A DNA stretch of 64,000 nucleotides from Diadophis punctatus similis (Eukaryota > Chordata > Lepidosauria > Squamata > Dipsadidae). Both the position numbers and the translations under genes were made by a program. The notes beneath the pieces were generated by a model, which had not been told where the DNA came from, did no database searches, and saw nothing but the letters and a program-made list of their open reading frames with translations. Positions 52,425 through 61,140 of the stretch are shown piece after piece. The DNA lies in contig JALIGW010000057.1 in the NCBI GenBank assembly GCA_023053685.1, positions 1,228,710 to 1,292,709 on the forward strand, in the 5' to 3' direction. Position 1 is the stretch's first letter; the number at the start of each line of letters is the position of its first letter.

Positions 52425-53660
52425 TTTTTTATTTATCAATCAAACATGTACAGGATAGTAGTTGTTTGTATAAACATAACATAAGTAAAAAGTTCCGATA
52501 AAAGAGGACAATAGGACAGTAGGACAGGGACGGTAGGCACAGTGGTGCGCTTATGCACGCCCCTTACAGACCTCTTAGAAATGGGGAGAGGTTTACTGTA
52601 GACAGTCTAAGGTTAAAGTTTTGGGGGTTTGGGGAAGAAACCACAGAGTCAGGTAGTGCATTCCAGGCATTGATCACTCTGTTGCTGAAGTCGTATTTTC
52701 TGCAGTCGAGTTTGGAGCGGTTTACATTAAGTTTGAATCTATTATGTGCTCGTGTATTGTTGCGGTTGAAGCTGAATTAATCATTGACAGGAAGGACTTT
52801 TTGATATATGATTTTATGAACTACATTTAGATCAGATCGGAGGTGGCGTAGTTGTAAATTGTCTAATCCCAATATTTCAAGTCTGGTGGAATAAGGTATT
52901 TTATTGCGAGCAGAGGAGTGGAGGACTCTTCTTGTGAAATATTTCTGGACTCTCTCAATTGTATTAATGTCTGATATGCAGTGCGGGTTCCAGACAGGTG
53001 AGCTGTATTCCAGAATTGGTCTAACAAATGTTTTGTATGCTCTGGTTAGCAGTGTAATATTGCCAGAGAAGAAGCTACGCAAGATTAGATTAACAATTCT
53101 TAGAGCCATTTTGGCAATGTTGTTACAGTGGACTCTAGCACTTAGGGTCATTGGATATGAGTACTCCAAGGTCTTTGACAGAGTGAGGGTCGTCTACAAG
53201 TTCGTTTCCTCCAAGTTTGTATTTTGTATTCTGATTCTTTTTGCCAATGTGTAGGACAGAGCATTTGTTGGTTGAGATTTGAAGTTGCCAGTTGTTTGAC
53301 CATTCTGCTACATGGTCGAGGTCTTTTTGAAGGGTAGTAGAATTGTCGGTGGTGTTAAATAGTTTAACATCGTCAGCAAAGAGAACGCAGTTGCTTATAA
53401 TATGATCACAAAGATCGTTTATGTAAAGTATGAAGAGTGTTGGTCCTAGAACACTGCCTTGAGGGACACCACTGTTGACAGGAGCAGGATTTGATAGGGC
53501 ACTCCCTATTTTAACCACTTGTTGTCTGCTAGACAGGAACGCAGTTATCCAATCATGTAGGGGTCCAGAGATGCCATAGGATTTTAGTTTCAGAAGTAGT
53601 TTGTCGTGTACTACTGAATCAAAGGCTTTACAAAAGTTTATGTAAATTGCGTCTATTGTT
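52366..53660 (-). mobile_element. CR1/Rex-like LINE, RT 3' half
   Basis: (TTTA)n tail at left (52366-52437). On minus, 3' UTR and RT remain: [37 protein letters not shown] (active site, about 53370), and TRAYKTFVRPILEYSSPVWN. It differs from both L2 and the CR1 above. Clade not resolved. Confidence 0.8.
52777..53655 (-). pseudogene. RT of CR1/Rex-like LINE
   Basis: Frame 53135-53518 (RT core) and frame 52777-53169 (C-terminal region) overlap, showing one frameshift near 53150. An upstream block A (AFDSVVHDKLLLKLKSYG) is readable at about 53575-53630 with a stop-containing frame. 5' part missing. Confidence 0.8.
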
Positions 53661-54160
53661 TTACTCTTTTAATCCAACTTGCCCTATAGAGATGGGGGGA
53701 AATGGAAAAGGGAATGCAATGTACAGTCCTTAAGCTCTTAGAGTAAATGCAGGGTACTGTATAAATCTAACCAGTAAAAATATGCATATATTCCCCTGCA
53801 AATTCCAGATTTCTTGAATTTAAATTCCAGATTTCTTGAATTTAAATTCCAGATTTCTTGAATTTAAATTCCTACATCTCCAGGCACTATGTCCTCTGAA
53901 TCCCAAGGTAAACTAAACTGGGAAAGACTGCAGTAGGACATAGGAAATGAACTTGAACCCTCTGTATCAATCATGGATTCTTTGTTGGGTACAAGAGCAT
54001 TGCTGTTCCAGTTGTTTCTTTTGCAGTGAATGCTCAGTCTGCTCTTTTTCTAGGATAGTGGGATTTCCCCCCCCCCCCTATTTCTGAGCATTTATGGACC
54101 TAAGCCTCTTTTCCATTACAGTATTAAATAAGTGTTAAAATCTTGATGCAGAAAAAAATA
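53661..54160. other. No gene seen; short tandem repeat
   Basis: Non-coding. Three exact 22-bp units (AAATTCCAGATTTCTTGAAT plus TT) at 53800-53865 with a partial fourth. Confidence 0.6.
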
Positions 54161-54164
54161 TTGT

Positions 54165-54325
54165 CAGAAGAACTGGCCAGCTGAGTGACCTTGGGCTGGT
54201 CACTTACTTTCTGCCCTAGGAAGGAGGCAATGGCAAACCACTTCTGAAAAACCTTGCCAAGAAAACTGCAGGGATTTGTCCAGGTAGTCTTGTGAGAATC
54301 AGACATGACTAAGCAAAAGAAATTA
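54165..54325 (+). mobile_element. Sauria-type SINE, 3' part
   Basis: Contains TGACCTTGGGCTGGTCAC, then AGGAGGCAATGGCAAACCAC and AGACATGACTAAGCAAAAG, the BovB-related tail of Sauria SINEs of squamates. The tRNA-like head is not evident. Confidence 0.75.
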
Positions 54326-55045
54326 TTTTTTATTAAGAAAAGATTTTACGCAGAATTAAATGACCACAAAAAGAAAAGAGAAAAAGGTATGGAAGAGTAA
54401 AAAAAGTGAAAGATAGGAAAAGACTAAGAAAAGGAATAGAAAAATCTAAAGCAGTGATTTCTGATCTTTGCAGCAGTTGCAAGCAAATTTACCATTTCCA
54501 CCAACCCAAATTTCATTTCTAGGTTCCCGTCTTCTCATAAACAACTCTTTTTAAACAGTAAAGCTGACTAAATTAAACCTCATTTTATCTGTATCTGTAG
54601 GGATCTTCAATTTTTGAAATTCATTCTTTTCTCCAAATTCAGCAATTTTTCCTCTATGGTCACTGCCACAGCCGCTGTTGTGGCTGTGATAGTATTTCTT
54701 ATCTGTTCAAACATCCTCTGTAAATCCCAGCAAATTAGTTAGTTAATGATCTTCTTCTCCCTTCTTTCACTGTGTTTCTGGTACAGTAGTGGCCACCTTT
54801 CTCTATCTTAATTTGTAATCCAAAATAAATAAATAAAATGTCCAAAAAAAAAGAGGCAACCCTTACCTATTTTTTCCATAAAAGAGGTAACAATGCACTT
54901 TTAAGATGATGCCTTAAAGTCTTGATGGTTCTACTCTCATATAGTCTCCATGCTTTTATAATGGTCCCTTATCTTTTTTTTTGTGCTTAAAAAAGCTCAC
55001 TTTATTCAAAGAATTTAAACAAAACACTCGCATGGAAGTACATGC
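54326..55045. other. No gene seen
   Basis: AT-rich, several poly-T and poly-A runs, no frame or repeat family recognised. Confidence 0.5.
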
Positions 55046-55150
55046 TATTTATTTAATTCACAGGAACTTGACCTTGGGCCAATCACTCTCTCAGCCCAAC
55101 TCACCTCACAGGGTGGTGATTGTTGTGGGGAAAGTAGGATAAATAATAAA
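55046..55150 (+). mobile_element. SINE fragment
   Basis: TGACCTTGGGCCAATCACTC and CTCACCTCACAGGGTGGTGA are typical of the middle of a common squamate SINE. Ends not defined. Confidence 0.5.
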
Positions 55151-55365
55151 TGGTAAAGACAAAAAAATGTTTAAAACTTTTATAGTCCAAACCCTTAACG
55201 TGCTTTTTGCAGCAAGGGTCAGCCAGCCTGATGCTTGCTGCTATAAAATAGGGGGGAGAGAACTTTGCAACTTTGCAACTGCGGTTATCTTCAAGGCCAT
55301 GTCAGTTGGCTCTGGTATGCAGTGGCCTCTGGTTGTCTAGCTACAAGGGGGCTGGGCTGTATACT

Positions 55366-55500
55366 GTATGTATGTATGTATGTATGTATGTATGTATGTA
55401 TGTATGTATGTATGTATGTATGTATGTATTTATTTATTTATTTATTTAGTCGTTTTTATATGCCGCCCAACTCCCGTAGGACTCAGGGCGGCGTACAACA
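55366..55500 (-). mobile_element. L2 3' end with (GTAT)n and (TTTA)n
   Basis: About 64 bp of GTAT repeats and then TTTA repeats at the tail side, followed on plus by the complement of the terminal hairpin (55462-55493). Confidence 0.8.
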
Positions 55501-55769
55501 TAATACAACAACAATTTATAAAAATGACACCAATAATTAAAGTATCTCAAAGTGCTGTTCCCGCTCTGTGCCTCAGAGCTTGCTTGAAACCGTTTGCATT
55601 CAGTTTGTTCCTAGTAAAAGTACTTTTCTCTAAATCTATGAAGCCAAGGATTTCTCTTTCCTAGGAATTGAACAGAGGCAGCACATGGCACAAGCTCTGC
55701 TTTAATGGTCAACCAGGAGACAGCAGTCTACCGTGAGGACCAAGCATCCACTGACCAACCACGGGAGTG

Positions 55770-56178
55770 AGCTGGAGGAAATTGGAGCTATGGCCGGCTC
55801 CCCCACTAAACCACACCGGACTCAGGCAGAATGAGGCAGAATGGCAAGAGGAGCTGGACTTCAGTGAGAAGTCCATCAGGCTCAGGTGGGCGAGGGGTGT
55901 GGGGCAAAGGGAAGACCCCCCTGGAGAGAAGCCCAGAGGAAGCCATGTTGAACCAGGCCCTGTTCCTGATACAACAGGTTAAGGGGAGTCGAAGAGCCCA
56001 AGAGCCTCTTGCACAGGCAGCTTCTCAAAGTCCCTGGGTCGCCCCAGACCAAGCTGCGCAAGCCACTCTCCCTGCAGGGACCGTTCCTCGAAGGCACCGG
56101 GCACCAAAGGTCCCAGCCTTGGGTGTTAAGTATGGAGGAGACACTGAGCAATTGGGGTTCTTCCTGGTTCAAGTCTGG
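55770..56178 (+). pseudogene. Gypsy gag N-terminal part
   Basis: Plus-strand pieces: ATGGCCGGCTCCCCCACTAA near 55790 (MAGSPTKPHRTQ), a Glu/Arg-rich stretch, and VPALGVKYGGDTEQLGFFLV at about 56110-56170, the start of the Ty3/gypsy capsid domain. Frames change at least twice. It is cut at 56178 by the LTR of a gypsy element in the opposite direction. Confidence 0.65.
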
Positions 56179-56631
56179 TGTCAGCGTTCCAGGAAACACC
56201 CCCAATGAAATAAAACTCCGAGGCTAGAAGTTCCTCAAAGTTCCAATTTATTAGAGATGTCATGTTGGCACATCTGGGGAAACCCGAATCTGAAAGCTTC
56301 CAGGGTTTCCCCACCCAGTTGAAAGTTCACAACCCTGCCCCACACCCACAAGCTCATCACATGGTCCAATCAAATCTTTACACTCAACTGGATACGGTTT
56401 CCACGCAGGTGCAGGCATTTGCAGGCATTTGTCCTTGAGTTTTGACTCAGTTTTGTTATGACTAAGTTTCTACCGCTCCAACAAAAAAACCCCTCCCAAT
56501 TTCCCAGGCTAAAATATGTGGCAGTTGAAGCAAACAGAAATAATGGCTTCCAGAACTGAGAGGCTTCCCCCCTCAGGAAAGGAACGAATCCTGGAATGAA
56601 ATAAAAGTCAGGGGTTAATACAAGTATCACA
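56179..56631 (-). repeat. Gypsy-2 3' LTR
   Basis: Minus strand starts TGTGATACTTG and ends AACGCTGACA (TG..CA), 453 bp, with an AATAAA signal on minus at about 56247-56252. It is preceded, on minus, by a polypurine tract. Confidence 0.75.
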
Positions 56632-56635
56632 TTAA

Positions 56636-56658
56636 CCACCTCTCCCCCCCCCCAGGAG
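56636..56658 (-). promoter_or_regulatory. Gypsy-2 polypurine tract
   Basis: Minus strand reads a run of G then GAGAGGTGGT next to the LTR start. Confidence 0.65.
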
Positions 56659-56700
56659 GACCCTTTGGTTTATCAGGGAATTTATTATGGAACTGCTTGA

Positions 56701-56883
56701 CTAAGGCGTCTGCACATCCCAACTTTTCACCCAAGTAGCTTCAGACAAGGGGTATCCCTTCGAATGCACTAAATATTGCAAACGTCCTCTCTGCAGTCTG
56801 GAGTCCAAAATTTTCTTCACCTCATAATGAGTCTCACCCTGCACCACAGTTGGCTTTGGGGGAGCAGCAGGTTGAGGTATCAA
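56701..56883 (-). pseudogene. Gypsy-2 chromodomain
   Basis: VQGETHYEVKKILDSRLQRG then LQYLVHSKGYPLSEATWVKS: chromodomain, with HSKGY where WKGY is usual. Stop at the left end before the polypurine tract. Confidence 0.85.
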
Positions 56884-56903
56884 TCTAGATCCTACAGCAG
56901 GCT

Positions 56904-57823
56904 TTAACAGGCTGCAATGGAAAACAGGATGAATTTTCCCAGTATGCGGGGCAGATTTAACTGTACAGTTACTGGGTTAATCACTTTCACTATGGGGAAG
57001 GGACCTAAGTATTTTGGTCCTAACTTTTTACTCTTCAAACTCAAGCGTATATATTTGGTGGAAAGGTACATGCGATCTCCCACCCAAAAGGTAGGTTGGA
57101 GAGATCGGTGTTTGTCAGCTTGTTTTTTGTATGCTTCGGCTGCTTCAGTCAGGGCTTTTTTGGCATTCTCCCAAACTTTCTTCAATGACTCCATCCACTC
57201 ATTTAGAGTCATGGAAGAAGGCTGTTCTCTCGGCAGTTCTGGCATTCCATGCTGCTCGTAATCTGAAAAGGCGTCAATCCCGTACTGCTGTGCACTGCAT
57301 TATTGTAAGCCACTTCTGCGAAAGGAAGCAAATCAGTCCAATTATCTTGTTGGTAATCCACATAACATCTGATGTATTGTTCCACCATGGCATTGGTTCG
57401 TTCCGCGGCCCCGTTTGTACTCAGATGGAAAGCCGAGCTAAGCCCCTGTGATGACCCAATGGATCTCAGGAACTCTCTCCAGAACTTAGCGGTGAACTGA
57501 ACTCCTCGGTCGGAGATCACCTGCCGCGGAACTTCATGCAGCCGGTAGATTTGTTTGACGAACATCTTGGCCAATTTCTTAGCTGAGGGAAGTCCAGAAC
57601 AAGGGACAAAATGGGCCTGTTTGGAAAACAGGTCTATCACAGTCCAGATCACAGTGTTGCCACCACTTTCCGGGAGTTCTACTATAAAGTCCATAGCTAT
57701 TTCTTCCCACGGGCGACTGGGCTCAGCTACCTGTTGAAGCAAACCGGGAGGCTTCCCCTGTCTTGTCTTACTTGTAGCACACATGGCACAAGTTTGTACA
57801 TAATCCTCCACATCAGCTTTCAT
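56904..57823 (-). pseudogene. Gypsy-2 integrase
   Basis: Frame 57209-57823: zinc-finger cysteines CAMC, MDFIVELPESGGNTVIW (first Asp), VISDRGVQFTAKFWREFL (second Asp), and TNGAAERTNAMVEQYIR (Glu). A frameshift near 57235 leads to 56904-57245 with MPELPREQPSSMTLNEWMES and GPFPIVKVINPVTVQL. A further frameshift separates it from the chromodomain. All three catalytic residues are present, but the gene is broken. Confidence 0.9.
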
Positions 57824-57902
57824 TTTTGGCCATCAAAACTGCCATCTAGTCAGATGAAGAGTCTTTAGAAATCCGAAGTGACCAGCTAATTGAGAATCAT
57901 GG

Positions 57903-58735
57903 CTACGCTTGAGCACCAGAAGTCTCATGCTGTTGGGGACGTAAATCTTCGAACCTTTCCAGGCTAGTCCGTCCCGTGTCTCGATTGTCGGCTAGCCACG
58001 GGTCGGTAGACAGCGCTGCCTTCAAATCAGCGGTTAGTTTTCCATCAATGGGATCAGTCCGCCGGCTGGCCTGGCTCCTGGTAGTGACTTGTGCCGCACT
58101 CTGTGTGTCTAGGATGATGGCATGGACGACTTCCTCCCGTTGGCTGTCATATTGGGGTTTCCTTGACAGGGTGTCTGCAAGCAGGCTCTTCCCCCCTGGG
58201 ATGTATTTCAGCTTGAAATCAAACTGCTTGAAGTACTGCGCCCAGCGAACTTGTTTGGGGGAGAGCTTTCGTGGGGTCTTTAAGGCCTTGAGGTTCTTAT
58301 GGTCGGACCAGACCTCGAAGGGGATCTTGGCTCCCTCCAGAAAGGGCCGCCATGATAGAAGAGCCCAACGAATGGCAAAGGCCTCCTTCTCCCATACTGC
58401 CCACCTCCGCTCGGTGTCTGTGAGCTTTTTGGACACATATGCACAAGGCAGCAGCCGTCCCTGGGGGTCTTTCTGGAGGAGCACAGCCGCCACTGCCACG
58501 TCGCTGGCATAGGCCTGGATGATGAACTGCCTGTCTGGGTCCGGGTGCTGAAGAATGGGTTCTTTTGCAAACAGCCGTTTCAAGCTTTCTAACGCTTTTT
58601 GACAGTTTAGCATCCAGGCTAGAGGTTGCATTGGCTGCGGCTTCACGGGGGAGGACCCTGTCTTTAGCAGTTCCGTAAGCGGCAAAGCCACTTCTGTGAA
58701 GGCTGGGATGAATTGCCGATAGAAGTTAGCGAACC
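57903..58735 (-). pseudogene. Gypsy-2 RNase H region
   Basis: Starts at GFANFYRQFIPAFTEVALPL (end of RT), then RNase H: FIIQAYASDVAVAAVLLQ, RRWAVWEKEAFAIRWALLSW, PFEVWSDHKNLKAL and GGKSLLADTLSRKP. The first catalytic Asp (usually DAS) is Tyr here (58509-58511). RT proper and everything upstream are missing, replaced by L1-E at 58737. Confidence 0.9.
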
Positions 58736-59308
58736 CGGACTTCCGGTTGGCGTCGTGAGCTTCGAAGACGCTCCTTGTCGGGCGCCCGATCCCGGGTTCT
58801 GTCAAGTCGCCAGATCAGCTGTCTGGCGTCTTGAAAATCTTCTCCCCGGGCATAGGGGGGAGATGAGAGCCAGCGGGCGAGGGTAGAGCCCCCTAGTGCC
58901 CCAGGAGAAAATCTGGGGCGCGAAGGGTGAGGGCTCCCCAGCAGCCTGTCATTCGCTCCGGGACCTGGGACGTCTCCGCTTTTGCGGAGCAAGAAGCCGC
59001 GTCCAATTTCTGCTTCTAACATGCGATTTTAACTTCAGGATTTACAGCAGAAAGCAGACAGAAAAAGCCAGGAGACTCGGTTGGCAAGTATTTAAACTTA
59101 ACTCCAACTTTCACTTCAGAAGTGACAAACTAATTGAGTTAACGAGCTACAAAATGGCAATTGAAGTTTCAAAGGGCGTGAAAGTGAAAGTTAAAAGGAA
59201 AGCTTTGCTTTGCTAGCAGCCCTCTGTATGAAAACGCCTGACTTTGATGAACTTTCTCTTTTCTTTCTGACTTCGGAGTAAAATAAAAAGTTTAACTTTA
59301 AATTCTAA

Positions 59309-60433
59309 ATGGCTTCAAAATCTGGAAAGACTGTTTTTAACAAAGGATTTTATGGTCCTCCTGCTCATATTTCAAGAATGCAATCTAATGTTTACTCAAC
59401 ACCCCAACAGACTTTAACATTTGAAAAGTTACAAGAAGCTTTAAAAGCTATGAAGGATGAATTTGTTATGGAGTTTAATTTAAAAATCAATGAATTTAAT
59501 GAAAAAATACAGGCTGTTTCAGAGGAGACTGTAATTCGGAACCAGCAATTAAGGGAAGATATATTTTTGGTACTTAAAGGACTGGTAGGAAATTTGGAAA
59601 TTTTGGAAGAGGAGGTGGAAGAAATTAAACAATCTGTGACAATTTTGAGTGACAACATAGAAGAGGCTCAAAATAAAATTGAAAAGTATGAAGCTGAGGC
59701 ATTAATGATTCAATACAGAAATATGGAGTTTGCTTTAAGAGTAAGAGGTGTAAAGGAGAACAGACAAGAAAACTTAAAAGTAATGATGTTGGAGGCATTT
59801 GTGCAAATGTTGGGGGTGACAAAAGATGAACTGGGTATGCAGATTGACAAGATATATCAGGCAAATTCCTGGGTGGCTAAACAGAAACATCTGCCAAGAG
59901 ATATAGTAATATATTTTACTACAAGGACATTACGTAATGAAATCCTACAGGCGACTTTTAAGAACAAGCTCCAGATAGATGGACAGGAGGTGATGACAAT
60001 GAAAAAAATTCCCCCCAGAATGTTGAGAGCCAGAAAGGATTATGCCTTTCTGGTGGATGAAATTAAAAAACAGCAAATACAGTACAGATGGGAAGCTCCA
60101 GTTGGTTTATCGCTGATATATTTGGGAAAGAGATATCAGCTCAATACGATATAGAAAGCAAGAGATTTTTATGAAAAAGTGTTAGAGGCCGAGATATCTA
60201 AAATACCAGAAGGAAGAAGAATGGGGCATTTACAGAACCAGAGTGATATTCATAACTTGGATTTATTTGTTATACAAGAAGAGATAAAGGATCAGAGTCA
60301 GACTAGAGCAGCAGCTATATCTAAGGATGAATCAAGACAGCAACAAATCAAGTTGACAACTCAAGAGATTATCAAACCACAAGCGGGTGGAAGAGTTGGA
60401 TCTAAAGGTCAAATGAGAAGAAGGAACAACTAG
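59309..60433 (+). pseudogene. L1-E ORF1 (one premature stop)
   Basis: Coiled coil at about residues 40-130 (LKINEFNEKIQAVSEETVIR, LEILEEEVEEIKQSVTILSD), RNA-recognition domain (ALRVRGVKENRQENLKVMML) and C-terminal domain (LPRDIVIYFTTRTLRNEILQ, MLRARKDYAFLVDEIKKQQI). TAG at 60152-60154 (codon 282) interrupts it; the same frame stays open to 60433 (374 codons in all). ORF1p trimers bind L1 RNA and act as a chaperone. Otherwise very well preserved. Confidence 0.9.
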
Positions 60434-61140
60434 AATTTGGCTTCAGTATGGGTAATCGAAGGCCAGATGGAGAGAAGATTTAAAATTTGGTATCTTGCAG
60501 TAAGAGGACAATTTGATAATATAAATAAAAGATAATAGTTAAATGCATATAGAAAGGTTGTATAATGTATTAATGGAATTAATTTGAGTAATTGAGTTTA
60601 AGGATTGTATGTAAATCGGGTTAAAATAGTGGAGAAATTATAAGGATGGAAATATGGGAAAAGACTAAATCTATAATTTAAATGTGGGTGATGTGAAGAT
60701 GTTATGTATTTTTGTATATGATTGTTATGTTAAAAAAAAAGAAAATTTAGGCTTTTTGGACAAAAATATGGTGGACTATTTAAAATATTTTACAGAAAAG
60801 ATCAAGTTTATAACACAATTTTTCCTGCTGGGAACAACTATGGACTGTACTGTAATAGTAATCAAGTTGACTCTAAATGCCAGACTATTGGAGGTATAGT
60901 GTTGGAAGAAGGATCATTTATTATTGAGGAATTGACGTTGATGGTTGCGCATCTGGCCGAGATGGTGAAGAAAATTTTCCTTTTCTCTTTTTATTATTAT
61001 ATTATATTTTAAAGATTATCTAAATGAAAGATATATAGTAATAATTTCATATATTGGAATGTTAGTTTACTAATGATATACACTTAATTTTTAGATTATG
61101 TTTTAAAAGTTCTGAGTAATTAGGAGTTAAAGAACTAGAG
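60434..61140 (+). pseudogene. L1-E ORF2 C-terminal remnant
   Basis: Aligns by eye to the last ~240 codons of L1-B ORF2, but with many stops and short deletions; the frame 60684-60899 is the longest piece. Loss of the zinc-like cysteines is evident. Confidence 0.75.

Larger units (their letters stand above)
58737..61140 (+). mobile_element. L1-E, internally deleted (ORF1 kept)
   Basis: 5' UTR from ACTTCCGG at 58739, CpG-rich to about 58990, ORF1 at 59309-60433, then directly the degenerate last fifth of ORF2 (60434-61140). The endonuclease and RT are absent. The 3' part matches L1-B (IKFITQFFLLGTTMDCTVI at about 60802-60858 against IKFTPQFFLLGITTDCTVI). Confidence 0.85.
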
